Positions 22,950 to 35,400 of a DNA stretch of 64,000 nucleotides are shown here, one piece after another. Within the stretch, counting starts at the first letter, position 1; each line of letters begins with the position of its first letter. A program made the position numbers and the translations under genes. A model generated the notes under the pieces. That model had not been told where the DNA came from. It did not search any database and was given only the letters and a program-made list of their open reading frames with translations. Source of the DNA: Diaporthe sp. PMI_573 (lineage: Eukaryota; Ascomycota; Sordariomycetes; Diaporthales; Diaporthaceae); assembly GCA_021399435.1 (NCBI GenBank), contig JAJTUP010000031.1, positions 62,001-126,000 of the forward strand. The letters are read 5' to 3'.

Positions 22950-23927
22950 ATGAAAGGCAGTGTCATCTTTTCGCTTTTTGCTCTTGCAGCCGGGGCCCAC
23001 GCACAGTCAAGGCCAGGACGCGGCGGCAAGGGCTGCTCTGGCAACGGCGGTGCCGGAAGACCTGGACAAAATGAGACCGCAAGCAACACATCAGTCGTCA
23101 ATGCACCTTTAAGACCGTCGTCACCAAACGACACCAACAGCAACAACCCCCGCCCCCCGGTGTTCAACGCACCAGAGGACCCATCAACAAACGGCACAGG
23201 GAGCGGCAGCGGCAGTGGAAGTGGAGGCGGCAGCGGCAGCGGAAGCGTGCCAGGCCTCTCAACCACCCTGCCCGCATCAGCCGGCACCGTACAAGAGTCA
23301 GCCGCGATCGAGGTATCAGGGGAGTTCGACGGCGGGATGCAGACATACGAGCGGTCGCCAAGCGTCTGCTCAGGCGGGGAGTCAGGCCAGGACGCAGCCA
23401 TGTTCATCCTGGCGGACGGCGCGACCTTATCCAACGTGATCATCGGCGACGGCCAGGCCGAGGGCGTGCAGTGCTCGGGGACATGCACGCTCAACAACGT
23501 GTGGTTCTCGACGGTCTGCGAGGACGCCATCACGTTCCGGCAGGACGCGGGCACGAGCTATATTAATGGGGGTGGGGCGTTCGGCGCCACGGACAAGATC
23601 GTGCAGTTCAACGGGCGCGGCACGGTGCACATCTCCAACTTCTATGCGGAGGACTATGGGAAGCTTGCACGGAGCTGTGGGAACTGTGATGGGAACGGCG
23701 GGCCTAGGGAGTTTGTCATCGAGGGCGTGCAGGCTGTCAATGGCGGGGAGCTGTGCGGTGTGAATTCCAACTTTGGTGATACGTGCACCATCATTGATTC
23801 TTGCCAGGCTGAGGGTAATGCCTGCACGATCTGGGAGGCTACTGAAGGAGGTGGGGAGCCGACCAAGACGTCTTCGGAGCCGGACGGGACGGTCTGCATT
23901 GCCCAGAGCTTCCAGTCAACGTGTTAG
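22950..23927 (+). CDS. PL3 pectate lyase with long low-complexity N-terminal region
   Basis: A single exon of 325 residues. A signal peptide (about 1-19, ending AHAQ) is followed by about 95 residues rich in Gly, Ser, Asn and Pro, including an uninterrupted GS-repeat stretch near residue 90. The PL3 catalytic domain (pectate lyase family 3, beta-helix) begins around residue 125 with GEFDGGMQTYER. It continues with DGATLSNVIIG, EGVQCSGTCTLNNVWF, VCEDAITF and YGKLARSCGNC, all hallmark blocks. The Lys/Arg residues in DKIVQFNGRG and GKLARSC are the likely catalytic and substrate-binding basics. It cleaves polygalacturonate by Ca-dependent beta-elimination outside the cell. Typical PL3 proteins are near 230-250 residues, so the extension is unusual. 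I see no second domain, and the ATG at 22950 gives a clean signal peptide. Confidence 0.95.
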   Translation: MKGSVIFSLFALAAGAHAQSRPGRGGKGCSGNGGAGRPGQNETASNTSVVNAPLRPSSPNDTNSNNPRPPVFNAPEDPSTNGTGSGSGSGSGGGSGSGSVPGLSTTLPASAGTVQESAAIEVSGEFDGGMQTYERSPSVCSGGESGQDAAMFILADGATLSNVIIGDGQAEGVQCSGTCTLNNVWFSTVCEDAITFRQDAGTSYINGGGAFGATDKIVQFNGRGTVHISNFYAEDYGKLARSCGNCDGNGGPREFVIEGVQAVNGGELCGVNSNFGDTCTIIDSCQAEGNACTIWEATEGGGEPTKTSSEPDGTVCIAQSFQSTC

Positions 23928-24286
23928 GAGAGAGAGGCAAGATAGCCGGGTGACTGCACACTTGACTTTCGGGGTATTGATGGATGCCACATTGTACTGG
24001 AGACAATGAAGATATCTGGGCAGACAGCCCGAGTCCTGTAACCATCCGCTTTATCCATGCCAAGCTGTGATCATGATTCCCTGCCGCTGCTCAATTAATA
24101 GAGTATGCGGTATTTCAAACACAGACACTTTCACAGGTGTCTGACGGAAACGGCCTTCCCTGTTCAATGTGCGACAGTGGCCGAATAAGCCGAATAAGCA
24201 GCTTGCCTGGGGTAGGATGACCAATTCAGCCAACTCCCCCGGCGAAATGACGGCTGTCTTCACCGTTGGTCGATAACCTGCGCATC
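23928..24286. other. convergent intergenic
   Basis: A short spacer between the 3' ends of the pectate lyase and rhomboid genes. No feature is seen, except that an alternative last rhomboid intron could extend to about 24290. Confidence 0.5.
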
Positions 24287-25439
24287 TCAAACGATGCCGA
24301 CAAGCTTCATGGACCTGAACGCCGCCCTCCTCGATGTGGCCCATACCTGCGCGCTCTTGTCGTACGTGACATACGCAGCTCCGACGCCAATTCCAACAAG
24401 ATGCACGCTGTGGGCCAGCTGAATCGGTAACCGCAGAGCACGCCAGACACCCAGCACACCCAGGACCTCAAATGCCACCATAAATTCAATCATGCTTTTT
24501 GCGTTGAACGACATTGGAATCGGGAAGACGCGGACCCTGGCTTCTGGGTTGTTCCAGGCCCACGCGGAAAACACGCCTATGACAGCCCCAGAGGCACCGA
24601 CGCCAAAATGGTACCTGGACGGCTTGAACACGAGCGCGGCAGCCTGGGCACCGAGGGAAGAGATAACGCCGGTTGAGAGGTAGAAGGCGAGGAAATGGCT
24701 CCCTGATCCAGAAATTGGCGGGGTAGCAGCCAGCGGGGGACCAAAGTTGAGAAGCGCCCACATATTCAGAGCGAGATGAATCGTGCCACTATGCTATTAG
24801 ATTGAGAAACGTCAGACGTGGAAACAAGGGGAACAGGACGGCTGCAGGGCCAAGGAAACTGCCGCCGGCAGGGTAACTGACCGCAAACATGGAGGTGAAG
24901 AGCTGTGAGTTCCTGAACCATGGCGAGGCTGGCGTGTGTCCGAGACTGGCCCACCACGTCCTGGCGGCCGTCGAAGGTGCCTTCGATAGACCCACGAAAC
25001 CAACGTTGACCAAAGTCATGCCTGCCATTATCTTAGACGGGCCACTCAGGTTATCCCAGACACTCCCTGGTGAGCCCGCCACGATGGGACCCGGCGTGAA
25101 GATGTCCTGCGACACGATTTTCCGCCTCCATTGCTTTGCGTGCTCTTTCTCGAGCTTGTCAAAGGTGAGGCTGCGGCGGTCCTCCTCCCCAAATCTCCTG
25201 ATATCCTGCCAGACATCATAGGCGGCACATGTGAAGTAGATAGTGCCCACCGCGGTGACAGCCCAGATGACGGGACCGATGACAGGGACCGGGTTCTGCG
25301 AGTAGTCGTAGCCTTGGCCATAATTGGTGTACGAGCGCCTTGCCGTGGCGGAGTGGGGTGGTGATTTCGCCGGCCGGAGGGTGCGACGGAGCCGCGGCCG
25401 AGCTCTTGCCGCCGCTGCTGTCAGGCGAGAGGCGAGCAT
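24287..25439 (-). CDS. mitochondrial rhomboid protease (Pcp1-like)
   Basis: Minus strand, exons 25439-24882 and 24793-24287 (88-bp intron 24881-24794, GTCAGT...AATAG, phase 0), about 354 residues. An in-frame ATG at 25478 would add 13 residues. I chose 25439 because MLASRLTAAAARARPRLRR is a strong mitochondrial presequence. The rhomboid domain shows the spliced block TSMFAHSGTIHLALNMWALLNF, the catalytic Ser motif GVGASGAVIG, and the partner His in LAHSVHLVGIGVG. Inner-membrane rhomboids of this group cleave targets such as Mgm1/OPA1 and Ccp1 within the membrane. A GTATGG donor near 24352 could replace the last residues by a short alternative end, so the C-terminus is less certain than the rest. 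Confidence 0.9.
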
Positions 25440-26371
25440 TTTCTGCCTTTGCCGTTCGCGGCGCACCCACGAGTCCACAGGTCCAGACTGACCGCCGGCA
25501 GATGAGTCAGGGGAGGGGTGCGCACGAGGTGTCAGGCGATGGCTGATTCGGGCTTCGTGGTCGGCTGCCGATGATCAAGCTTGTGTGTGTAATTACGCGT
25601 TGTCTGGCGGGTGGTTTGATGGTTCGAGACCCTTGGTGGATTTGAAAAGTGGTCCCATTACCCCCCACCTCCCTCCAGGGTTGTTGTCCCCCACCCTCGC
25701 GTCAGGATTAGTCATCCAGCATCTGGTGGACTGGCTGCAGGAACCACCGGGATTTCGTCATCTTTCCCCGAGACATGCCTTGCCTGCCCTTGACCAAACC
25801 ATCCTGCACTGCTGCAGCCTCAATCCCCGATCTGCAGCAAGCGTATGTACGCAAATCAATCCACGTTCGCCAGTTGCAGACACGAAGCAGGGCAAGATCG
25901 CACAGAGTCATCTACAGATTAAGTGCTATCAGTTCCAGACATTTGTCCGCTTGTGAGCCCCGCCAATGTCCGGCCAGAAAAGACCACACCGAGGCATGCC
26001 CACACGAGAAGTCCGACTTCTGCCGAGGCAGGCATACGCGAGCCCACTTGCACGTCTGAGTTCGATCAAGGTCGATCAATAACGTAGCAGCCCCACACAC
26101 TCACCACCGGCAGTGTTTGAGGCGATTTGGCCGGCCAACACCGTGATGCTTCTTCCGAGTCTGGTGGACAACGTCCTGAGACTCTGAGGCTGGATTTACC
26201 TTCATTGCATTGCAAAATGAGAACGGGAGACAAGGATATTCGGACGAATTTTGATTTCGTGCTTCGCGTTGGGTGGGTATCAAGCCCCCAGCTATGGGGC
26301 AAACACGCTTACACGTTCAAGGCTTGAACCCGAACCAGCAGGGCCATCGCCCCTCGTCCTCGTCCTCACCC
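25440..26371. other. intergenic, no gene recognised
   Basis: Promoter side of the rhomboid gene and 3' flank of the alpha/beta hydrolase gene. No supportable gene or RNA was found. Confidence 0.5.
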
Positions 26372-27193
26372 TTAAACCCGCTTCTGAGCCTCCTTGGCGC
26401 CGTGCAGCAGGCCCTCGACGACGTTGTCCGGCTCGGTGAGGAAGGGCGAGTGAGAGCCCTTGGTCGCCCAGGTGATGGCGTCGGCCCCGAACATGGGCGC
26501 CATCTGCTTCTGGATGAAGGGCAGCAGCGCCCGGTCGTCGTCGCAGAAGAAGTACATGCTCTCGATGTCCTCCCACGCCTGATAGGTGGCCTCGTCCCGG
26601 AACACCTGGGCCGACTGGTGCTGCAGCTTGGAGACGGCATCCTTTGTGAGATCCTCGGGCACGTCGTGGTAGAAGACCTCCTCGGGTGTGCGGGCGTAGA
26701 CACGTTCGCCCTGGTTGATCGTGTCAATTCATGAGCGACAGGCTATCAATATCATGATGACTGCACGGATACTCACCTGGAAGTCCATCCAAGGCAGCGG
26801 GTTGCCACCGAGCATCTTGATGAGGCTGAGACCCTTGGGTACCACAAAGGCAGTCAGGAAGACCAGGAGCACGATACCGCCCTCCTTGCCCTCAGCCTTG
26901 CGCTGCTTGTAACCCAAATCCTTGGACGCCTCGCAGATGACAAAGCCTCCGTACGAGTGGCCAACCAGGACCACCTGTCGGCCCTGGTCCGCGAGAGCTT
27001 GGACCTCGGCACGCACGGCGGCAGCGTCGTCGAATGCACCCTTGGTTGGGGGCTCGGCACCTACAGACGGGTACGCTACGGCCCGCGTCTCCCAACCCTG
27101 GGCGTGCAGCTTGTCCTGCACGAGCCGGTAGCAGTCCGGCGTGTGCCAGGCGCCAGGGGCGAGGACGAAAACGGGCTTTGCGTTGGCAGACAT
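26372..27193 (-). CDS. alpha/beta hydrolase (AB_hydrolase_6, methyl-esterase-like)
   Basis: Minus strand, exons 27193-26777 and 26710-26372 (66-bp intron, GTGAGT...ACCAG, phase 0), 251 residues. The start MSANAKPVFVLAPGAWH gives the first strand and oxyanion region of this subfamily. The nucleophile is S80 in the elbow GHSYGG. The probable acid is one of D196-D198 (FCDDDRALLP) and the catalytic His is H226 (GSHSPFL). There is no signal peptide, so it is cytosolic. Relatives include plant hydroxynitrile lyases, salicylate methylesterases and many uncharacterised fungal hydrolases. The substrate is unknown. Confidence 0.93.
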
Positions 27194-29592
27194 GATTTAT
27201 TGATTGCGGCGGGCGTTCGGTGGGGTGTGGGGATAAGATATTGGCCTTTCCTTTTCCTTTCGAGATTGGCGGAATACGAGGCTGGAACGGGCTTTGCGAC
27301 GTCAAAATTATCAAATCGAGAACAGACACTACTATCTGGGGGGCAATACTACCGCAACACGAATCGGGCTTTTGAACTGAGCAACACCGAGGGATTTATC
27401 TCGTGGCAGCGCATGCCAGAAAGGGGTTCCAGCTCGACGTTATCCGGCGTTGTGGCTTGCCTGTCGGATGCTGCCCACGCAAGCCACCGGGATTTAGTAT
27501 ACATAAGACCATGATCATCCACGCTCCTACCCACTTGCCCACCTGTTCGTCCCCTGCAAGTGCCCCAGCCCCAAAAGCCCCTGGAAACGGCAGTCCAGCG
27601 ACATCCCGGTGTGCCGCTTGGACGCGCCGCACGCGTGGCAGAGGGTCTGCTTGTTAGTCGGATGGTGCGAGTCATGCGTTGCGGATGATTCCCGTGGAGC
27701 CCTCTTTGTGGCTCGGAAGCGTGCTGTGGGCTGTGCGAGACTTTGGACAGCAGCCGCACTCGTTCGTCACATCTGAACGAGAGAACCCATCAAAGCGAGA
27801 TCTGTTCGTTGCATTGTCGATGCGACTCGAGCTTATCGTCGGAGAGATCGATCTTGGGTCCCGGGGTGCGTCGAACGTCAACACTATTCAGACCCAGCAC
27901 AGCGGTAACGAGAGTCGGCCCACGGCGCAGCCCTCGGCGCCCGTTGAGTGAACCTTTGTCCCCACCACGTGCAGAAGCTTCTTCTCAAATCCCTGCGTAT
28001 CGCAATGTCGGAGTCTTCTACACGAGAGCCCCTTTTTCACGTGACCGTTGACAGTTGCAGCAGGCCCACACACCTGCGTCCGAATCAAGGCCGGTTCCAT
28101 TGTTGATGTTTGATTGACAGCCCGACACTCAAGGCACTCCGGGCACTTTGGACACTCGACTTTGGGTTGTTGTGTACCGTGGTGATCAACTTTGCAGGAT
28201 GCAGCAATTCCATGGCGGGATCGCGCCCCGTACCAACACTTACGCATACATGCATACGACGGTCTAAATCAGCCAAACCCTGACGATCGGCGTTCGATTT
28301 GAACTAACTACGCCATGGCGATTGATACTATCGATCACAGTAACATATTGGATGTGATTCAGATTCATCACATCCAGCCTCAGCACCCAGCATCGCGTTC
28401 TTTTCCGGCTGCCGGGCTATAATGCAGGCAAGAAGGGACCGGTTTGCCACCTAGCTGGGCAAAATGGAAAGCATATTGCGCAGTAGCGTGCACAGCAGAG
28501 GCACGCTTTGAACCCAATCTCCACCGGCGAGCCATCGTCGGCCGTTATTCCATGGTTCTTCTGCAACATAACTTGCCATTCATGATTGATGTGACATATA
28601 GTCAACCGCTTTGGGCCGGCGCACAGGTACATCGACAGACGCCGGATTGCAACGCGTGATGTTCCGGGGCAACCACCCCTTTTGTGCTGCATCCTCTGCA
28701 CTCCAAGTTTGAAGCCAAGCCCCATTCTTTCCATGTGGCTTCTTCCTCCACTTGGTCTGTTTTCGAAACCCGTGTGGGTCAACCGTTTTGGGCACGAAAA
28801 TGTTGCTCTCCCAGGCCTGTCCAGTGTCCTATTGTGGGCTGTCAAACTCAGTTGATAACCTAGTCCGGCAAGCACACCGGTAATTGACATCTCACGCCCG
28901 CCGATCCCACTAAGGATTCGGGCGGCAAGTACCTTCACGACAGGGTAATTCAAACCGGCGAGGCGTCGCATTCGCCGTTGCTACTAGCATCATGGATATA
29001 TCCGCGCCATGTCGTACGGCCCGCCTCGACCAGATATGTCGCCCAATATAGTGAAATCAGGGACGGTCCTTGTAGAGGACCCCGCGACAAACGCAACGGC
29101 GGGGATTGGACTGCTGGCCCCTTCCAGGGGCGGGCCGGCATCGAAAACCTGACTGGCGAGACTAGTACTGTGGTACACTCGGTGTATAGTATTTTCGCTT
29201 CTTAAGCGAAGGGAAAAAGTCTCCACGGTTATCCATGATCGATACAAGTTGCACCTTTCCAATTCAGCGGCCGTGCGCTGACGACAAAGCCCACTCCTCG
29301 GCCCTGATAGAAGATCAGCGTTGCGCCGCCTCCCCCGGCGGAGACTGCGACCTGATCTGAAGTTTGTCGAGACGCACGCGTGGTCTTTGTCTTTCCCCCA
29401 ATCCCCATATGATAACTGGATCCCCTCCCCGCGGGTCTTGCCCAGCCTTCCTATCGTGAACCGCGAGATCTCTTTTCCACAGCTCCCTACTCCGCCGCTG
29501 CTGGCTGTCCATCAGTCAAACAAGACAAACTCGCATATGATTGCCCCTCCGCCAGCGCGAATCCGAAAGTCTACTGCTCGCAGGCAGGCAAG
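27194..29592. other. divergent intergenic, no gene recognised
   Basis: About 2.4 kb between two divergent genes (hydrolase to the left, membrane protein to the right). Open frames such as 28417-28971 on the minus strand lack family similarity or splice logic. The stretch before 29593 is pyrimidine-rich. Confidence 0.5.
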
Positions 29593-31096
29593 ATGAGGGC
29601 ACAGGAGCTCGTCACCATGGCGACTGCCGTCGACGCCAGCGAGGACACAGGCCCGACGCAGATCAGCACGACCACGATCCTGCTCGTCCTCTCCACGGTG
29701 TTTGTGATACTGCGGTTTTGGGCTCGACACTACGTGGCGGCGAAATACGGCCCAGATGACTGGTTTATTGTTGCAGGATTGGTGAGTTTGTGTTGCCCTG
29801 TGGTTTCGCGACGATGAAGTGGAAAAGATCTGTGCTAACCCGAGATCGCTAGGCGTCTGTGTTTGTGATCGGCGGCCTTAACTATGGAAGTAAGGATACC
29901 ACGCCTCTTCCGAATGGAACCAACTATTCGCCTCTCTTGTCACCTCCCAGGCCGCTGACTTTACTCCCCTGAATTTAGTGGTCCACTACGGTATGGGCCG
30001 GCACGCAAGCACCCTCGGCCTCGACTCGATAGAAAACGTGTTCAAGCTCCTGCTGGGCTTCGAGTGCATGTACGTCACGGCCGTGGCCCTCATCAAGTTC
30101 TCGCTGCTGGAGATGTACCTGCGCATCTTCCCCAGCCGCGGCTTCAAGATCGCGGCCTACATCATCGGGGGCATCGTGGCGGCGTGGTGGCTCGCCATCG
30201 TCCTCGTCTGCATCTTCCAGTGCAACCCCATCTACGTGGCCTGGGAGCCGTGGATGCCGGGCCAGTGCATCAACCTTAAGGGTTCTTTTATCGGCAACGC
30301 CGTGCCCAACATCGTCACCGACATCGCCATCTTGATCATGCCCGTCAAGCAGGTCTGGGCGCTGCACACCGCACCTGCGCAGAAGATCTCGCTGATTTGC
30401 ACGTTCGGTCTTGGCAGCTTGTGAGTTGGATCTTCGACGAGAGATCAAGTCATGAGCCTAATGCTAACATCTCGCAGCGTTCTCATTGCGAGTATATACC
30501 GATTCTCAACCATCATGCAGTTTGACGTGAACGACACGACCTGTAAGTTCTCACTTACGAACTTTGTATGTCCTAGCATGGAAATACTAACAAAAGGCGT
30601 AGTCACCCTCGCAACAGCATGCACCTGGTGCGTAGTCGAATGCGCCTGCGGCGTGATATGCGCATGCCTGCCGACCCTCCGCCCGCTGGCCAAGAAGGTA
30701 TCAAGCCAGTTCGGCAGCACGGGGAACAAGTCCCGGACGACCAAGTCGGGAAGCCGCCCGACCGAGCTCATCACCATCGGCGGCGGCAACTCCCACATGA
30801 ACAGCCGCAACATGACCAAGAGCCCCTTCCAGAAGCTCGGCAAGGACTCCGAGTTCATGTACCCGGGCGAGGAGGACCTGTCGTCGACGCCGACGCGCGC
30901 CGAGTTCGGGGGCGGCGCCAACAACAGCCACAGCAACGGCGCGAGCGGCGGCCACGGGATCGTCAGGACGACCGAGGTCACCATGACCAGCGGCACCACC
31001 ACCACCACGACGCGCGGGTACGCGAGCTCCGGGGACAGCGGGACGATCCCGGATAGGACTCGGAGCCGTGGGGAGACGGGCAATAGTTTTGTTTGA
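29593..31096 (+). CDS. fungal rhodopsin-domain (PTH11/SAT4-like) integral membrane protein
   Basis: Five exons: 29593-29781, 29853-29889, 29979-30420, 30478-30542 and 30603-31096. All introns are GT...AG with matching phases, giving 408 residues. The reading shows successive membrane helices: TTILLVLSTVFVIL, the short exon ASVFVIGGLNYG, GFECMYVTAVALIKF, IIGGIVAAWWLAIVLVCIF, then IVTDIAILIMPV and SLICTFGLGSLFVLIASIYRF. The family signature blocks are YGPDDW, HYGMGRH, CNPIYVAWEPWMPGQC and the NIVTDIAI helix. The C-terminal tail (about 130 residues) is cytosolic, hydrophilic, Ser/Thr/Gly-rich and ends in poly-Thr and Arg segments. These proteins resemble PTH11-type receptors, but the Pfam fungal rhodopsin domain does not prove G-protein coupling. 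A second member lies at 35401-37217. Confidence 0.9.
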
Positions 31097-31623
31097 TGTG
31101 CCGCCCGCGGAACGCCATATATGATGTGGCCAATATCAAGTTGGGATAAAAATAAGTTAATCACGTAATAATATGCTGGAGCAATCGATGTCCTCCCAAG
31201 GTTTAGCAAACAGCTTGACAAGAATGCAATGAGTAATGACCTCTGTCGCCGGCCCGTCCTCGCGCGTGCAATACGCTATTTGTTGATTCGCGGCCGTGAG
31301 GGTTGGCATGACGTTGTGAACGAGTCTTTGCTCAATCAAGCTTGCACACTCTGCAGTCACGAAGTGGATCGGGTTGGCAGCTGTGTCAAACCGCTTTGGG
31401 GATGAGCGATAGGGCAAAGTCATTCCGTCTTACACATTCAATTCCGACGCGTCGTAAGCAACCCCTTCAAATAGTGAGACATAACACCACCCCGCTCGCA
31501 ACCGCAAACAACAACAAAAAATGTGACGACTGCTTCATTTTCTCAAAATCTCAATCACTTCCTCTGGGCATTACCGGCTATCCAAGATCACTCTCGCTCG
31601 CCCAAAGGTGCTTACATTACAAC
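31097..31623. other. intergenic
   Basis: A spacer between two plus-strand membrane-protein genes. It holds no gene and is A-rich near 31500 just before the next ATG. Confidence 0.5.
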
Positions 31624-32216
31624 ATGCAGTATCCCGGCCCACTTCGGCGCCTCGGCATTGTGCCCGGCCTGGTACGCTTGACAGCCATTGTTCTAGAAAC
31701 CCTCAGTTTCGTCTTCCTTTACCTTCGACATGATCCCGAGTACAGCCGGACGACGAGCTATGTGATAGTGAGTAATCCCTTCTGGTCTCATTCTTGGCAC
31801 GCGCACTGGGACTAAACACGTTGTCATAACTAGCTCGTCTACCTGATCCTAGTAGATCTGATAGAGATCGTCTGCCTGTGCGGGCAGGCTCGAGGATGGT
31901 TTATCTCCGCCCTGCCGATGTTAATCGCGGGCGATGCCATCGGCGCGCTCGTTCTGGTCTGCTCGAGGGACTGGTACGGGCTGTGGTATTGGCATGGGCC
32001 TTGGTACACAATGCAACACCAGATTGGGTCTGGGCTGTTCTTTGCCTTGCCGTAAGACTTCAAATCTGGGCTGAATAACTGGATCTACGAGCTAATCTCT
32101 CACTTTTCAGGATCCTCCGCTTCATTCTGCTCGCTCTAGCTGTATTTGAGTACAAGTACGAGATCGGTCAGGACCGAGTATTGGCAGCCGAAAGGGATTG
32201 CCTGTTGCCCCGGTAA
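31624..32216 (+). CDS. small four-helix membrane protein, unknown function
   Basis: Exons 31624-31767, 31834-32051 and 32111-32216 (introns 66 and 59 bp, phases 0 and 2) encode 155 residues. Four hydrophobic segments are visible: LVRLTAIVLETLSFVFLYL, LVYLILVDLIEIVCLC, ALPMLIAGDAIGALVLV and FFALPILRFILLALAVF. Between helices three and four is an aromatic-rich loop with repeated Trp-Tyr (DWYGLWYWHGPWY). The short C-terminus is charged. I do not recognise the family. The exon structure and clean splice signals argue that it is a real gene. It lies between two larger membrane/oxidoreductase genes but shares no obvious pathway with them. Confidence 0.75.
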
Positions 32217-33375
32217 ATACTTCGGAAACCATCAACTGGTTCAAAGGGCGTGGCTAGATTGGCTATTGATGGGCTGATAGAGTCCTGAGTCACGCAACTT
32301 TGAGGCCAAGAAGGGGACGATGATTTGGCGTACGGAGCATGGTGTGTTGAAATCGTTGTCTAGACCCAGGCGGTCCAGACCAGCATAATCGCTGAAGTCC
32401 GAATGTATCGAGTTAGGGGTGGAGGGTCGGATGGCTCTTGATTCAAGATTAACGAGATCTTCCAATTAATATCTCCCTCGGTCCTAATGGGTCTCAACCC
32501 CTGTGTAGATTGGCGACTCATGCTTCGGACGCAGATGGGTGGAACGATCCCGGGACCTTTCCGGAGAATATTTCCAATTGCATGCATTTTCAAAGATATA
32601 GAGGCCAGGAATCTCGTGGAGTCGCACGACTCCCTACATGCATATGTAGACTATATTGTTTCCTATTAGAGCAGGCAGTACACCTTGGTACAAGAACAGT
32701 TGAGCCCATGTTGGGTTCCGGGGCTAACTATGTGACACAGCTTGGAATATAGTATTCCACTGATGCATTATGTGGCAATGAATGCGCCAAGTTCCGATAT
32801 TATACTGATCGTAGACCACGTGCGTCGTTCACGGAAGGTAACGTGCCAACGAAATCCGCTGCTGAGGAAGTTTCGTACAAAACAACCAACTGTAGCCATG
32901 TTCTAGTTCTTATGGACCAAACATATCGGCCAACACCTCTCTTAGACATCAGTCAATCTAATGCTGACTGGGGCATCTCAAAAGAGATGTGAGGCTGTTG
33001 GCACCACCGGCTTGGCATCGATATTGTGTCTCGTCCTGTAACGTCCTCATTCAACATGGTCTTTGCCAGTGCTCATTTGATATTGTGATTTCCGATTCAC
33101 TGTATTGAAAAGTAGTACCTTCTTGGTCGAATGTATCTTCTGCATGAAGGATTGTCTTGAGGCCTCGGGAATAAGATTCCCCGTTTCCGTGACGCTCTAA
33201 ATGATTACCCACCGAGAAAGAAGAGGGGAAAACAGAGGCATCGCGGCTCAGATTTCCTACTCCTGCATCTCAAGGCCAACAGCAGATCTTGAACACTACA
33301 CAAAGTCCAATTGACAATTGAGGGTACACAAAGTTGACTCCATTTGGAATCGTGACCGGGACACTCCACTTGAAA
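32217..33375. other. intergenic, no gene recognised
   Basis: About 1.1 kb, relatively AT-rich compared with flanking genes. No supportable gene, RNA or repeat is seen. Confidence 0.5.
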
Positions 33376-34370
33376 ATGCCGGTCGAACCTGAGCGAGTGG
33401 CCGTCATCACAGGTGGCTGTAGGTCCCCTCCGACCACACTACCGAACTAACCTAAACCAATGTCAAATTCTAACAGCCAATCTTATAGCTAGAGGCATGG
33501 GTCTCGCAGTGCCCAAGGCTCTCGCAGCAGAAGGCGGATGGAAGATCAACTTAATCGACATCAAAGACGAGGAAGGCAAACAGGCTACAGATTCGCTTTC
33601 GAACGCAACCTACCACAGAGCCAATCTAACCAACTACGAGGAGGTCATAGCCGCATTCAAAAGCTCTTTCATTGCCGGCAACAACAGATTGGACTTTGTG
33701 TTTGCGAACGCTGGTGTCATCGAACAGTCCAATATCTTTGCGAAGCACGAGAGTCTTGACGGTCCCCCACCGCCAGACTTGACCGCATTGGAAGTCAACT
33801 TGAAAAGCTGCATAAACGCGGTCCACGTCGGACGTCATTACATCAACTTGTCGCCAGCCGACGGCTCTATCGTGATCAATGCCAGTTGTTCAAGCTTTTG
33901 GCCAACATTCTGGGCACCTGTTTACACGGCTTCGAAATGTAAATTATGCTACAGCGTTCTCTCCCTACGTATGCTGATCGAGGACCTGCTAACACAATAT
34001 TGACTTTGAAGTCGGGATCATGGGATTCATGCGTTGCGTTGCCGACTCTTACAAGCACGACGGGATTCGCGTCAACGCACTTTGCCCCGGTGCAGTGAGG
34101 ACGCCTATTGTCCCGGACCGGGCTTGGGAGGCAATGCCAGAAGACGTCTTCACTCCGATGGAGCTCATCTCCGAGCTAGTGCTGAAGTTGGCCGCAGGTG
34201 TCGAGATTGTCGATTCCAACGGTATCAAGGTTTCCCCGGATGAGCTCTTTGGGCAGGCCGTCGTGGCTAACGGCAAGAACATCTACATTCAACCCGTGCC
34301 TCCATACTGTGATAATGTCATGGAACGGACACTTGAGAATACGAGGATGGGGAAGCAAACATCTGTATAA
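33376..34370 (+). CDS. short-chain dehydrogenase/reductase (15-PGDH-like)
   Basis: Exons 33376-33418, 33489-33938 and 34012-34370 (introns 70 and 73 bp) encode 283 residues. Using the acceptor CTTATAG at 33488 rather than the earlier AACAG gives the exact cofactor motif TGGSRGMG (12-19); the other choice would insert four residues into it. Asp38 in NLIDIK at the end of beta-2 predicts NAD(H) preference. NAG is at 88-90, the catalytic Ser lies in INASCSS (144-150), and the active-site pair is Y160/K164 in YTASK, split by the second intron. The PG motif (CPGAVRT) follows. It is a soluble enzyme and its substrate is unknown. It is the only intact SDR in the window; two broken ones lie at 20411 and 37882. 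Confidence 0.93.
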
Positions 34371-35400
34371 GTCTATAAATAGACAACCAGAGGTTCTTCG
34401 AACATACAAGCGTGCAAACCCCAGATTTCGTCCATCCAGATCGTTGACGTGGTATGAATGCAGAACATGACTGCTGGATGTTCAGTCCCTTGCTGTGGCT
34501 CAAACTACATTATATTTCTGGATTAGCGAAAGGAGCCAGAGAACTTTCCAGATTTGTTTCTGGGGCACGAGAATGTGGTTTAATCAGCCTCGCACCCGAG
34601 GACCGAAACATTCCCATGCTAAAATCTGATTCGATGCCATCTGCACAAAACATCACATCTTTGCAAACGAGTTATTTGTCTTGGTGACGTCTACTGGGTC
34701 AAAAAACGACAAACTAAATAGCAGAGTCAAACTCAAGCCCAATTTGAGTCAGTATGCGTGAGCAGTCAAAGCGCACAAGAAAGTAAAGGTTATTTATTGG
34801 CTGAAAAGCCAAAGTTCTCCATTTTCCAACACCCGCCGTAGGCACGCGCTTCCATACTTACAAGCTTTCGGGGTACCTCGGAACGCCGTCCACGTCTCCT
34901 CACACGAAGAGGCTTCTCAAAGTGCGCCGGCAGCGAATCAGATGAGCAGTTAACAGAACGATGGTGTGCTGCACAGACGAGGTGTGTTATATCCAGCTTG
35001 CTTGTTCGGGCAAGGTGGCGAGATCGCGAACTCAGCGAAATTTGAAGTTTGAGCTTGCGACTTGGGATGAGCGGATGTGGTGAAGCGTCAGGACAGGACC
35101 GATGACCCATTTCCGACATCATGTCTGCCCAGGTGCTTTATCATTCTCGCAAACGCGGAGCTGTGGCTACAGTGAAGCAGTATATTCGCCTGTGTTCGCA
35201 ATTTATGTCCATTAGGATGCGCAAGAAATGCCTTAGACTGGGCCACACCAAACAACATCCAGTTGAACGGAAAAGCCGCCGTCAGCGGCCAGCGACAACC
35301 CACGCCGGCGATTCGGCATCGGCGGCTGAGAAAACCTGGATCTTTATCAAGCAAACGCCGCAGTCCAAGTTCCGAAGATTCCATTCTCGGACCAGACAAA
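34371..35400. other. intergenic, no gene recognised
   Basis: About 1 kb upstream of the second rhodopsin-domain gene. Overlapping frames on both strands (34790-35540) have no domain similarity. Confidence 0.5.

Noticed and set aside
30445..31221. 258-codon minus-strand frame
   Set aside because: Antisense to the last exons of the rhodopsin-domain gene, whose membrane helices and splice sites are well supported.
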